A stretch of 16,489 nt of DNA from Syntrophomonadaceae bacterium. Lineage in GTDB: Bacteria; Bacillota; Dethiobacteria; DTU022. The position numbers and the translations under genes are program-made. Location of the stretch: the NCBI GenBank assembly GCA_007136055.1, contig SLHT01000279.1, positions 1-16,489 on the forward strand, given 5' to 3'. Below, piece after piece: positions 7,026 to 15,171 of this stretch (position 1 is its first letter; each line of letters starts with the position of its first letter). The notes under the pieces are model-generated. The model was given only the letters and a program-made list of their open reading frames with translations, was not told where the DNA came from and did no database searches.

Positions 7026-7054
7026 TTGAACATAAAACCCTGTCGTAATATAAT
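7026..7054 (+). promoter_or_regulatory. sigma-A type promoter upstream of the DUF418 remnant and CoA-transferase
   Basis: TTGAAC (7026-7031) is followed after exactly 17 bases by TATAAT (7049-7054), a perfect -10 box. Transcription would start near 7061 and read through the DUF418 remnant into the CoA-transferase and XdhC genes. It is the best promoter match in the window. Confidence 0.65.
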
Positions 7055-7114
7055 GAGTTATTGCTTTAGCAAATAATGAAAAGCAGACTTTTTGAATTTC
7101 AGGGGGTTTAGGTA

Positions 7115-7328
7115 ATGACAGAACACGGCTTAGCCCCGGTTCAATCTTCGGAAAGAATCAATGAAATCGATATCGTTCGCAGAGGGGATCTTAATTACAC
7201 TGGGTACATACTTCGTTCAGATTTTCTGGAGCAATTTATGGTTTAAAATGTTCAATTACGGTCCGATGGAATGGTTCTGGAGAGTCCTTACCTGTAAAAG
7301 TATCCACCCTTTTCTGATTCGCAAATAG
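7115..7328 (+). pseudogene. DUF418 (YeiB-like) membrane protein gene, internally deleted
   Basis: ATG 7115, 8 bases after GGGGG, begins MTEHGLAPVQSSERINEIDI then VR, which matches the conserved start of DUF418 proteins (ER-I--DVLRG-A). The frame then degenerates and stops at TAA 7244-7246 after 43 residues. In another frame the region up to TAG 7326-7328 reads TYFVQIFWSNLWFKMFNYGP then MEWFWRVLTCKS, the conserved DUF418 C-terminus (S--W---F--GP-EW-WR-LT). Intact members are roughly 350-400 residues, so over 300 have been lost between the two ends, with the junction near 7170-7185. The family consists of multi-pass membrane proteins of unsettled function. The final TAG overlaps the AGGAGG of the CoA-transferase gene. 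Confidence 0.8.
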
Positions 7329-7343
7329 GAGGTGTCTTTAACT

Positions 7344-8828
7344 ATGAGTCCGATTTATTTTCCACGGGTTTCTGCTGAAGAAGCAGCTTCGATGATCGAA
7401 CACGGGCAGACTGTTGCTTTCAGCGGGTTCACTGCCGCTGGAGCTTCAAAGGCTATTCCACGGGCCCTGTCCAGGCAGTCCAGGGAACTGCATGCTAAAG
7501 GGGAACCGTTTAAAATAAACGTGCTTTCCGGCGCTTCCACCGGCCGGCTGGACGATCTCCTAGCGGAAGCAGAAGCCGTGGCATGGCGTGCACCTTATCA
7601 ATCGTCGAAAGCAATGCGTAAGCTGATCAACGAACAGAAAATAGAATTTACTGATATGCATTTGTCTCATCTGCCACAGGCAGTCCAGTTCGGATTTCTC
7701 GGTAACGTAGATTGGGCTGTAATTGAAGCAGCTGAGATAACATCTGATGGCCGTGTTTACCTGCCAACTTCTATTGGGGCAAGCCCAACCTTTTTGCGCA
7801 GTGCCGAAAAAGTAATTATTGAGCTGAACCGTTACCATTCGGTGCGCTTAAGCGAGATGGCCGATATCACGATGATGCCGCCGCCTCCGCACCGCAGCCC
7901 GATTCAGATTAACCACCCCCTGAGCAAGATCGGCCTGCCTTATGCTTATGTGGATCCGAAAAAAATTGTTGCCGTAATTGATAACAATGAACCTGACGGT
8001 ATTGATCCGATGAATCCGCTTGACGAGATTAGCAGGCGTATCGCCCACCAGGTAGTTGACTTTTTGCTTGACGAAATGCGGGCGGGGCGGATTCCTCCTG
8101 AATTCCTGCCTCTGCAGGCGGGAGTGGGCAATATTGCCAATGCCGTGATGTCGTTTCTGGGAGACGATCCCGATGTGCCTGACTTTTTTATGTATACGGA
8201 GGTTTTCCAGGATTCCCTGATCGGATTGATGGAAAAGGGACATCTTCTGGGTGCCAGTACCTGTAGCCTGACGGTTTCAGATGAAAACTTGCAGCGTATC
8301 TATAATAATATGGACTTTTTTACACCGCGGATCGTTTTGCGTCCGCAGGAGTTTTCTAACAACCCCGGTATTATTCGTCGCCTCGGAGTTATTGCTATAA
8401 ACACGGCCCTGGAGTTTGATTTAAACGGCCATGCCAATTCAACCCATATCTGCGGCAAGGATATTGTAAACGGTATCGGTGGAAGCGGCGATTTCACCCG
8501 CAACGCTTACCTGTCAATTTTTATGTCTCCTTCAACAATAAAAGACGGTCGGATTTCAACAGTGGTGCCGATGGTCAGCCACCCTGATCACAGTGAACAC
8601 TCAGTCCAGGTTCTTGTTACAGAACAAGGGCTGGCCGATTTGCGCAGCCTTGGTCCGAAAGAAAAAGCGCGCACAATTATCGATAAATGTGCTCATCCTG
8701 ATTATCGTGATTACCTGCATCGCTATATTACCGAATCTTCCTCGGGGCATATCAGCCAGAACCTGCGGGCCGGTTACGATATGCATGTCAACCTGATGGA
8801 AAAAGGGACTATGAAATTATGGGAGTAG
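7344..8828 (+). CDS. acetyl-CoA hydrolase / CoA-transferase family protein
   Basis: 494 residues from ATG 7344; AGGAGG (7327-7332) is 11 bases ahead. An in-frame GTG at 7332 would overlap the ribosome binding site and is rejected. It belongs to the Cat1/AarC class of succinyl-CoA:acetate-type CoA-transferases, which move CoA between carboxylates through a glutamyl-CoA thioester. The likely catalytic glutamate is E286 in FFMYTEVFQDSLI, close to its usual place in the family. Other landmarks are the N-terminal TVAFSGFTAAGASKAIPRAL, GVGNIANAVM before the active site, and the C-terminal NGIGGSGDFTRNAY and VTEQGLADLRSL. It probably serves anaerobic acyl-CoA metabolism or acetate formation; the substrate pair is not readable. 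XdhC follows after 46 bases. Confidence 0.9.
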   Translation: MSPIYFPRVSAEEAASMIEHGQTVAFSGFTAAGASKAIPRALSRQSRELHAKGEPFKINVLSGASTGRLDDLLAEAEAVAWRAPYQSSKAMRKLINEQKIEFTDMHLSHLPQAVQFGFLGNVDWAVIEAAEITSDGRVYLPTSIGASPTFLRSAEKVIIELNRYHSVRLSEMADITMMPPPPHRSPIQINHPLSKIGLPYAYVDPKKIVAVIDNNEPDGIDPMNPLDEISRRIAHQVVDFLLDEMRAGRIPPEFLPLQAGVGNIANAVMSFLGDDPDVPDFFMYTEVFQDSLIGLMEKGHLLGASTCSLTVSDENLQRIYNNMDFFTPRIVLRPQEFSNNPGIIRRLGVIAINTALEFDLNGHANSTHICGKDIVNGIGGSGDFTRNAYLSIFMSPSTIKDGRISTVVPMVSHPDHSEHSVQVLVTEQGLADLRSLGPKEKARTIIDKCAHPDYRDYLHRYITESSSGHISQNLRAGYDMHVNLMEKGTMKLWE

Positions 8829-8874
8829 CGTTAGCCGGCATTGGCAGTGTTTTGCGCTAAGGGAGGCAGCAATA

Positions 8875-9969
8875 ATGGCGGTTTACAAAAAAATCAAAGA
8901 ACTGCTCAGTTCCGGCCGGGAAGCGGCGCTTATTACAGTAATATCTGCCGAGAGGAACCCTTCTCTGGTGGGCAGAAAAATAATCGTATCCGAAAACAGG
9001 GTAGTATACAGCGGACTAAAAGATGAGCTGACAGAAGAAGTGTTTTTTTTAACCGGGCCTCTAATTAAACAAGGTCAAAGTGATGTTATCGATTTAAGCT
9101 CCAGTCCTACCAGGCGCCCGGAGGTGGATATATTATTTGTTCACTGCTTAAATCCCTCTCCGCGCCTGATTATCTTTGGCGGGGGACATGTTGGCGCGGC
9201 CCTCACTAGGATGGCTGCGCAGCTTGATTATGAAATTACTGTGGTTGACGATCGTCCTTCTTTTGCCGGTGAAGATGTTCATCCCGATGCAGACCGCCTT
9301 ATCTGTCAGCCCTTTGAACGGGCTTTTAATCAAATTGAACCAGGCCCCTCCGATTATATAGTGATTGTCACCCGCGGCCACCAGTACGATCGTCTTTGCC
9401 TGGAAAAAGCGCTTGAAAGAGAGACGGCTTATATCGGCATGATCGGCAGTAGAAGGCGGGTTGCTGCGCAGTTTGAAAGCCTGGCCGCTGCCGGTTATGC
9501 GGAAGAAAAGCTGGCAGTAGTTCGTGCGCCAATTGGTCTTCCCATCGGGGCTGTTACCGAAGCCGAGATTGCTTTAAGTATACTGGCTGAAATAACCAAA
9601 ATCAGGCGCTGCAGCAGCAGCGGTGAAGCATTTCAGGATGAAGTATTTCAAGAGCTAGGGCGTTTGGAAGAAGGAGGCAGTAAAGCGGCGCTGGCTACGA
9701 TCATCAGGGCGCGGGGGTCTACTCCCCGTAAAACAGGCTCACAGATGATTGTATATCCCGACGGAACACTTAAAGGAACTATCGGTGGCGGTTGTGCCGA
9801 GGCGGAGGTGCGGCGCGAAGCCTTACAATGTTTAGGTAGCGGCAAACCTGGTTTAACAAAGCTGAACCTGACTGCCGATGCAGCAGCGGACGAAGGCATG
9901 GCCTGCGGAGGCTTGATCGATATCTACCTTGAACCGCTGCCCTTTCTTCCGGAAAAAAAGTTCGCGTAA
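8875..9969 (+). CDS. XdhC/CoxI family molybdoenzyme maturation factor
   Basis: 364 residues. XdhC proteins bind molybdenum cofactor and help sulfurate and insert it into xanthine dehydrogenase-type hydroxylases. Domain order: residues 1-65 look like a divergent half of the XdhC_CoxI domain (EAALITVISAERNPSLVGRK); 95-240 are the Rossmann domain (PRLIIFGGGHVGAALTRMAA, VVDDRP, IGMIGSRRR, and the GLPIGAVTEAEIALSI end); 270-355 are a canonical XdhC_CoxI segment (ALATIIRARGSTPRKTGSQM and GTIGGGCAEAEVRREAL). The canonical N-terminal domain is thus at the C-terminus, as in some clostridial members. GGGAGG lies 8 bases before ATG 8875. It is likely co-transcribed with the CoA-transferase. No molybdenum hydroxylase gene is in the window. 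Confidence 0.88.
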   Translation: MAVYKKIKELLSSGREAALITVISAERNPSLVGRKIIVSENRVVYSGLKDELTEEVFFLTGPLIKQGQSDVIDLSSSPTRRPEVDILFVHCLNPSPRLIIFGGGHVGAALTRMAAQLDYEITVVDDRPSFAGEDVHPDADRLICQPFERAFNQIEPGPSDYIVIVTRGHQYDRLCLEKALERETAYIGMIGSRRRVAAQFESLAAAGYAEEKLAVVRAPIGLPIGAVTEAEIALSILAEITKIRRCSSSGEAFQDEVFQELGRLEEGGSKAALATIIRARGSTPRKTGSQMIVYPDGTLKGTIGGGCAEAEVRREALQCLGSGKPGLTKLNLTADAAADEGMACGGLIDIYLEPLPFLPEKKFA

Positions 9970-10021
9970 TAAATTGCATGTGATAAAATAAATTGCAAAA
10001 CCGATAAACCAGATAAATAAT
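9968..10021 (+). promoter_or_regulatory. candidate promoter with 19-base-period direct repeat
   Basis: AATAAATTGCA occurs at 9968-9978 and again at 9987-9997, exactly 19 bases apart, just after the XdhC stop. The second copy contains TTGCAA (9993-9998), which stands 17 bases before AATAAT (10016-10021), a plausible -35/-10 pair for the 5'-nucleotidase gene. The repeat could be an operator covering the -35 region, or simple AT-rich chance. Confidence 0.35.
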
Positions 10022-10053
10022 AAAAGCTTCTAATCTATTAAAGGGGTGTTGAT

Positions 10054-12063
10054 ATGAACTGCCTGTTCGGGGCTTCGATTCGCCATAAAGTATTTCCAAG
10101 CTTTGCTTGTTTCTTACTGGTTGGCACATTTGTATTCTTTATTTTGACTACAGTGGCCAATGCTGCTCCTGAAGATGAATTCTACCTGACCATCCTGCAT
10201 ACCAATGACGAACACGGTGCGCTGATACCGCATTCGCCGGCAGTTGATTTTCATCCGGAGAGAGAAAATCCGACCCTTGGCGGCTATGGGCGCCTGGCTA
10301 CTGCTGTAGATCAGATCAGATCGCGGAAAGATACTGCCGGTGAAACGGTTTTACTTCTTAATGCCGGCGATTATATCGGTGGTTCACCCTACAGCTGGCT
10401 TGTTCCCGAGGGTTTTGCTCCTGAATTAAAATTAAAACAAAGAATTGGTTACGATGCAGTGATCATTGGCAACCATGAATATGATTACGGGCCGGATATA
10501 CTGGCTGATTACCTTAAAAAGGCGGGGTATCCTGCCGCCCACGAGCAAACGGTAGTTCTGGCATCAAATACAACAGCTCCTTCCGAGCACCCCCTGGTTC
10601 GTGAAGGGCTCTATAAAGAAAGCCATATCATAGAGCTTGATAACGGACTCAAAGTGGGCCTTTTCGGGCTAATCGGCAAAGACGCTGTTTCTGTTACCGC
10701 TCCGCATGATCCGGTGGAGTTTACCGACCAGCACGAAGCGGCACGCGAAATGGTTGATCGGCTGCAGCAGCAGGGGGCCCAGATGATCGTGGCTATTACC
10801 CATTCCGGGGTTGATGAAGATAGGGACCTGGCTAAAGATGTTTCCGGTATTAACGTTATTGTCGGCGGACACTGTCATACGGCTCTGTATGAACCGGTGA
10901 TTGAAAACGGCACTGTTATCGTCCAGGCTGATTCGCTGCTCAGATACCTGGGGCAGCTTGAATTGGCTTTCAATCCCTCAACTGGTGAGGTTCGCGTCCG
11001 AAATGACGAAAATAATGAACCATATCTTCTCTCCCTTGATTACAGCTATCCGCTTGATCCTGATGTTGATTCTTTAATTGAACAGTATACTGCTGAACTA
11101 AATACGCTGATTGCTAAAAAAACAGACGGACTTTTCCAGCATGTTCTCGATACGGTAGCAATCGCAGATTTTGAAATTCCCAATTATCCACCCCAGCAGG
11201 AATCGCCTTTCGGCAACTTTGTCACTGACGCCATGCGCCTGGTAACCTGGGAGAAAATAGGTCACAGGGCTGACTTTGCAGTACAGGCTAACGGTACAAT
11301 CCGGGGCAGTGTTAATCCCGGCACGATGCCTCATGCCCTGGGCAAAATATCAGTTTACGATTTAGCTAAGCTGATTGGCCTTGGCATTGGGCCGGATGGC
11401 TCTGCAGGTTATCCCATTGTTGCTGTTTATTTGACCGGGGAAGAAGTATACCGGTTCATCGAAGTAGCTGCGCTTTTCTCCGAGATGATGACTGATACTT
11501 ACTATCTGCAGTTTTCCGGTTTGCGCTATGAGTATAATCCACAGAACGCGGTTCTTTTTACAATACCTTTTATTGATCAACCCCTTCCCACTACCCGGGC
11601 GGTTACGAGCGTCGAGCGTTATGCTGGTGAAGGCAGGCAGGGTGATGATGATGAGCTTTATGTCCCCATTAAAAGGGGCGATGATGACCTCTACTGCCTG
11701 ATCACTGATTCTTATCATGTTTCATTTTTACCAATGATTGGCGAGCTTTTACCCCAACTTGAGATTATATTAAAAGATCGGGATGGTAACCCTGTTGATG
11801 TTGATGAAGTCGATAAATTAATTGTCCGTGTAAATGATGAAGAGTTGAAGGTTTGGGCAACTATTTTAGAATATGCTGCCAATCAGCCTGTAGGAGATTC
11901 CGGCCTTCCAGAGGTGGACCCCTATTATGCCACCACCGCCGGAAGGATTAATACGACCTGGACTATACCGCTTATTGCCTGGCCGATCCTTATTCTTGTT
12001 GTTCTGATGGCAGCAATTGTATTTTTTGTCAGACGCAGAAAAATGCGCAGAAAAGCAGGATAA
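10054..12063 (+). CDS. surface-anchored bifunctional UDP-sugar hydrolase / 5'-nucleotidase family protein
   Basis: 669 residues. A signal peptide covers about 1-37 (hydrophobic core then ANAA). The metallophosphatase domain shows all main metal-binding motifs: LHTNDEHG at 48-55, NAGDYIGG at 103-110, GNHEYDYG at 139-146, ITHSG at 248-252 and GGHCHT at 271-276. The 5'-nucleotidase C-terminal domain follows (about 340-600), with QESPFGNFVTDAMR and the ANGTIRG substrate-binding phrase. Residues about 637-658 are a membrane helix followed by a basic tail (RRRKMRRK), so the protein is held on the outer face of the membrane; there is no LPXTG sortase signal. Such enzymes hydrolyse extracellular nucleotides or UDP-sugars for salvage. 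AAGGGG precedes ATG 10054. It is flanked by gaps on both sides and probably transcribed alone. Confidence 0.92.
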   Translation: MNCLFGASIRHKVFPSFACFLLVGTFVFFILTTVANAAPEDEFYLTILHTNDEHGALIPHSPAVDFHPERENPTLGGYGRLATAVDQIRSRKDTAGETVLLLNAGDYIGGSPYSWLVPEGFAPELKLKQRIGYDAVIIGNHEYDYGPDILADYLKKAGYPAAHEQTVVLASNTTAPSEHPLVREGLYKESHIIELDNGLKVGLFGLIGKDAVSVTAPHDPVEFTDQHEAAREMVDRLQQQGAQMIVAITHSGVDEDRDLAKDVSGINVIVGGHCHTALYEPVIENGTVIVQADSLLRYLGQLELAFNPSTGEVRVRNDENNEPYLLSLDYSYPLDPDVDSLIEQYTAELNTLIAKKTDGLFQHVLDTVAIADFEIPNYPPQQESPFGNFVTDAMRLVTWEKIGHRADFAVQANGTIRGSVNPGTMPHALGKISVYDLAKLIGLGIGPDGSAGYPIVAVYLTGEEVYRFIEVAALFSEMMTDTYYLQFSGLRYEYNPQNAVLFTIPFIDQPLPTTRAVTSVERYAGEGRQGDDDELYVPIKRGDDDLYCLITDSYHVSFLPMIGELLPQLEIILKDRDGNPVDVDEVDKLIVRVNDEELKVWATILEYAANQPVGDSGLPEVDPYYATTAGRINTTWTIPLIAWPILILVVLMAAIVFFVRRRKMRRKAG

Positions 12064-12097
12064 TATTTTATGGGCCTGTAATCCGGCGTTTCATGGA

Positions 12098-12115
12098 CAT
12101 AATATCAAAATTATG
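12098..12115. promoter_or_regulatory. small inverted repeat before the aminotransferase gene
   Basis: CATAAT (12098-12103) and ATTATG (12110-12115) are a perfect 6-bp inverted repeat with a 6-base spacer, 40 bases ahead of the aminotransferase start. A regulator could bind here. The region also contains a weak -35/-10 pair (TTCATG and TATGCT, 16 apart). The AT-rich sequence makes chance a real possibility. Confidence 0.2.
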
Positions 12116-12155
12116 CTACCTTTAAACATACAAAAAAATGCGGAGTTGATGAAGC

Positions 12156-13007
12156 ATGCAGAACATTGCCTGGATAGACGGTACCTTTAGCGATCTCTCT
12201 GAAGCAAAAATATCTATCGAAGACCGCGGTTATTTGTTAGGTGATGGTATTTATGAAGTGATCAGGGTTTACAAGGGCAGACCCTTCTACCTTGATGCCC
12301 ATTTGCAAAGACTGCTTAGAAGCGCTGAAGCGATAAAGCTCGAACTGCCTTTTTCAGTTGATCAGATCACGAAAACGGTATCGGAGTTGATTGAAAAAAG
12401 TAGCTGCTTTGAAGGGTATATCTACATGCAGATAACCAGGGGTAGCGCCAGGCGGGATCATCTTTTTCCCAACGATGCCGTTCCGACCATGGTTATGTAT
12501 GTGCGGGAACTTGAACCTGTTTCTGACCTGGACGCTATTGAACCGCAGGAGGGCATAACCCTGCCTGATGAGCGCTGGTTGAACTGTCACATTAAAACCA
12601 CCAACCTGCTGCCGAACCTGCTGGCACGGCAGAAAGCTTCAGAAGCGGGAGCCGTTGAAGCTATTTTATACCGCCAGGGTGGCATTGTAACAGAAGGAAC
12701 TCGCTCCAATGTTTTTGCTGTTATTGAAGGCAAAGTAAGAACCCATCCAGCGACCAACCTGATTCTTTCCGGAATCACCCGGGAAATTGTTCTTGACATC
12801 CTGAAAGATTTGTCGATACCTGTTTTAGCAGAAGCATTCAACCTGCAGGAACTGGAAACAGCATCAGAAGCATGGCTCACTTCAACGATCATGGAAGTTA
12901 ACCCTTTGAGGGCTGTTAACGGAAAACCATTTAAAGCTTCCGCTCCCGGCCCGGTATGCAAGCAGTTAATGGAAGTATTTCGCAGGCAGATAACTGCGAG
13001 CTGTTAA
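12156..13007 (+). CDS. dat: D-amino-acid aminotransferase (class IV PLP enzyme)
   Basis: 283 residues, the usual length. Class IV aminotransferases exchange amino groups using pyridoxal phosphate. K147 in NCHIKTTNLLPN is the Schiff-base lysine and matches the D-alanine transaminase signature (C-IK-LNLLPN). E180 in GGIVTEGTRSNVF contacts the PLP ring nitrogen. RGSARRDHLFP (95-105) matches the RG-A-R-H-FP motif that marks D-alanine transaminases rather than branched-chain enzymes. N-terminal RGYLLGDGIYEVIRVYKG is also typical. The role would be D-Ala/D-Glu supply for the cell wall or D-amino-acid breakdown. The TTN in place of the common SLN at the active site is a small departure. ATG 12156 follows GGAG by 10 bases. 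The Nif3-like gene begins 15 bases after its stop. Confidence 0.87.
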   Translation: MQNIAWIDGTFSDLSEAKISIEDRGYLLGDGIYEVIRVYKGRPFYLDAHLQRLLRSAEAIKLELPFSVDQITKTVSELIEKSSCFEGYIYMQITRGSARRDHLFPNDAVPTMVMYVRELEPVSDLDAIEPQEGITLPDERWLNCHIKTTNLLPNLLARQKASEAGAVEAILYRQGGIVTEGTRSNVFAVIEGKVRTHPATNLILSGITREIVLDILKDLSIPVLAEAFNLQELETASEAWLTSTIMEVNPLRAVNGKPFKASAPGPVCKQLMEVFRRQITASC

Positions 13008-13022
13008 GAGGATGTGAGATAA

Positions 13023-14141
13023 TTGCGATCGACCGTGAAAACGATCATTTCTTACCTGGAAGAGCTGGCGCCCCAATCAATTGCCCTGCCGGGTGATCCA
13101 ATCGGCCTGCAGCTTGGCAATCCTGATGCAGAGGTTGCAAAAATACTTGTTGCCCTTGATCCGGATCGCGAGGCAGTTGAAGAAGCAGCTTTCTTAGGTG
13201 CTGAGATGCTGGTAACCCATCACCCGCTTTTTTATCACCAGCTTTCCTCGATTAATGAAGATTCGCCTGCGGGAGCCTTAATTGCCGAGGCAATCAGGAA
13301 AAGAATAAATATTTACAGCGCTCATACAAATTATGATGTTGCCCCCGGGGGGGTTAGTTACCAGCTGGCAAAAACCCTTGGCTTACCGGCTGAAAAGGCT
13401 GAGGTGTTAGAGGTGACCGGCAGCGAGGATCTGCTCAAGCTGGTTGTCTTTGTACCTGTTGGTTGCGAGGAGCAGATTCGTGATGCTCTTTCTGCAGCAG
13501 GAGCAGGGCAGATAGGCAACTACAGCCATTGTACTTTTCAGGTCAGGGGAACTGGTACTTTTATGCCCGGTGAAGGAACAGACCCCTATATTGGGACAAG
13601 AGGGCAGCTCGAAAAAGCTGATGAACTGCGCCTGGAAACTATCCTGCCGGTTTTCCGGCGGGGTGCTGTTATCGAAGTTTTGAAAAGGGTGCATCCTTAT
13701 GAAGAAGTGGCTTACGATCTCTATCCGCTTGATTTAGAGGGAAAGAAAATCGGACTGGGGCTTGTTCTGGAACCGGAAAAACCACTTTCAACGCAGCAGC
13801 TTATTCAATTATGCCGCAACCGTTTAGGTGCTGATAACCTCCGTTATTGGACTGCAGGCAAAAGTACTTTTAAACGGATTGCTCTCTGCGGCGGAAGCGG
13901 CGGCTCTATAATTAAACATGCTGTCCGCCAAAAAGTTGACATTCTGATATCGGGAGATTTTCGGTATCATGACCTTAAGCAGGCTGAAGGGCTGGGGCTG
14001 GCGCTAATTGATGCCGGACACGATGCCACTGAAAAACCAGGGCTTGATTACCTGAGGCAATACCTGGAAAGAAAGTTACAAGCCGATAGCTTTGGAACCG
14101 AGGTTTGCCTGCAAACTTCGGAAGGAGCAAAATGGAGTTAG
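13023..14141 (+). CDS. Nif3-like dinuclear metal centre protein (YqfO type)
   Basis: 372 residues, the long YqfO type with a PII/CutA-like domain inserted between the two Nif3 halves. Metal ligands expected for the family are visible: H66 and H67 in THHPLFY, D105 in SAHTNYDVAPGG with H101 nearby, and H333 and E337 in DAGHDATEKPGL. The insert spans about 130-235 and contains GNYSHCTFQVRGTGTFMPGE and RVHPYEEVAYDLYPL, both hallmarks of that domain. The family forms hexameric rings; its biochemical role is unsettled, though some are annotated as GTP cyclohydrolase I type 2. The start is TTG 13023, 11 bases after AGAGG, because no ATG is available before the conserved first helix. It is paired with the aminotransferase and ends in a terminator; the zinc-ribbon partner follows. 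Confidence 0.92.
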   Translation: MRSTVKTIISYLEELAPQSIALPGDPIGLQLGNPDAEVAKILVALDPDREAVEEAAFLGAEMLVTHHPLFYHQLSSINEDSPAGALIAEAIRKRINIYSAHTNYDVAPGGVSYQLAKTLGLPAEKAEVLEVTGSEDLLKLVVFVPVGCEEQIRDALSAAGAGQIGNYSHCTFQVRGTGTFMPGEGTDPYIGTRGQLEKADELRLETILPVFRRGAVIEVLKRVHPYEEVAYDLYPLDLEGKKIGLGLVLEPEKPLSTQQLIQLCRNRLGADNLRYWTAGKSTFKRIALCGGSGGSIIKHAVRQKVDILISGDFRYHDLKQAEGLGLALIDAGHDATEKPGLDYLRQYLERKLQADSFGTEVCLQTSEGAKWS

Positions 14142-14146
14142 TCTTT

Positions 14147-14175
14147 AAGGGGTAGGTGAAAACCTACCCTTTTTT
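14147..14175 (+). terminator. Rho-independent terminator after the Nif3-like gene
   Basis: GGGTAGGT (14150-14157), a GAAA tetraloop and ACCTACCC (14162-14169) form an 8-bp stem extendable by G-T and A-T pairs, followed by six T (14170-14175). It starts 6 bases after the stop codon. Confidence 0.92.
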
Positions 14176-14217
14176 AATTTGGGTGCGCCCTGTCCTGTTC
14201 AGGCAGCGAGTTCTATT

Positions 14218-14246
14218 TTGATTCAGTAAATTTATTAGATTAATAA
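14218..14246 (+). promoter_or_regulatory. weak candidate promoter for the zinc-ribbon gene
   Basis: TTGATT (14218-14223) is followed after 17 bases by TAATAA (14241-14246) within an AT-rich stretch lying between the terminator and the gene. The -10 match is only partial. A promoter is expected here because the upstream unit ends in a strong terminator. Confidence 0.3.
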
Positions 14247-14318
14247 TAACATGAGCGGCGTATTAAAGAGCTTTTTTAATAGTCAGGGCAATATTATAGA
14301 AGGAAAGGATGTTTATAG

Positions 14319-15032
14319 ATGCAGCTTAAGTTGTTATGGGACTTACAGGAAATAGATCTCTCCATTAGAGCGTTAGAGCAAAAAATAGAAGAAGCGCCTG
14401 CACTTAGCGGGGTTAAAGAATTAGCTGAAGAGTTTGAAGCACTGAAAAGGGAACTTTCGGAAAAAGAAAGCCTGCTAAAAGATAACAGCAAGACTTTGAA
14501 AAGCCTCGAGATGCGCGCTCAGAAAATTGTCGACGACAGGAAAGAGCTAAGCGATACTATGTACGGCGGTACGGTGTCAAGTATAAAGGAACTGGAGCAG
14601 ATGCAGCGTAAAATGGAACTGCTTGCAGCAGACAAGAAAAAAACAGAGGATGATATATTAATCCTCATGGAATCTATTGAAGAACAGGAAGGATTGCTTG
14701 AAAAGAAGGTAGCAGAATTGGATAAGTGCAAGCAGGAGCTGGAAAATAAAGAAGCTACCCTGGCAGAGGATCTGGACCGGTTTAAAAGTGAGTTGGCAAG
14801 CCTGAAAGAAGCCCGCGCTAAACTTGTAGAAAAAATCGAAACAAAATATATCAACAAATATAATATGCTCGCTGAAAAACACCAGGGGGAGGCCCTGGCT
14901 AAAGTGGAAGATGATATTTGCGGCGGTTGTCGGGTTTTTATTTCCTCTGCGCACCGTGGTCATCTTTACAATCCGGGAGCTATGGTGTATTGTGAAAACT
15001 GTGGGCGTCTGCTGGTCAGGTTAGACAATTAG
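14319..15032 (+). CDS. coiled-coil protein with C-terminal C4 zinc ribbon
   Basis: 237 residues. Residues about 5-185 form a long antiparallel coiled coil (high Glu/Lys/Leu, for example KRELSEKESLLKDNSKTLKS), and the end carries a zinc ribbon with C201 and C204 (DICGGCR) and C225 and C228 (YCENCGR). This is the zf-RING_7 / CT398-like family, commonly found directly beside Nif3-like genes in Firmicutes and other bacteria, as here. The conserved YGGTVSSIKELEQMQ near residue 81 is also typical. Proposed roles involve nucleic-acid binding or flagellar/secretion assembly in other bacteria; none is established for this group. The ribosome binding site is AAGGAAAGGA before ATG 14319. Confidence 0.9.
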   Translation: MQLKLLWDLQEIDLSIRALEQKIEEAPALSGVKELAEEFEALKRELSEKESLLKDNSKTLKSLEMRAQKIVDDRKELSDTMYGGTVSSIKELEQMQRKMELLAADKKKTEDDILILMESIEEQEGLLEKKVAELDKCKQELENKEATLAEDLDRFKSELASLKEARAKLVEKIETKYINKYNMLAEKHQGEALAKVEDDICGGCRVFISSAHRGHLYNPGAMVYCENCGRLLVRLDN

Positions 15033-15171
15033 CTGTGTCACGGCTGTTGAATTTAACAAGGTCTGAAAAGTTATTCCGGGGCGTGGCGCGGCATGCCCGT
15101 TATGTAAAACAAGCTGAAAACAGGTCTACAATAAGATCAGGTAGAGTTATTTTAAAAAACCGGGGGGATTA

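Noticed and set aside
7004..7110. Regulatory leader or riboswitch ahead of the CoA-transferase
   Set aside because: The elements are explained by the mnmA terminator, a normal promoter and the 5' end of the DUF418 remnant.
15033..15171. RNase P RNA or another structured RNA after the zinc-ribbon gene
   Set aside because: This is a position where rnpB can be found in related genomes, but the gap is only 139 bases and the conserved RNase P core sequences are absent.
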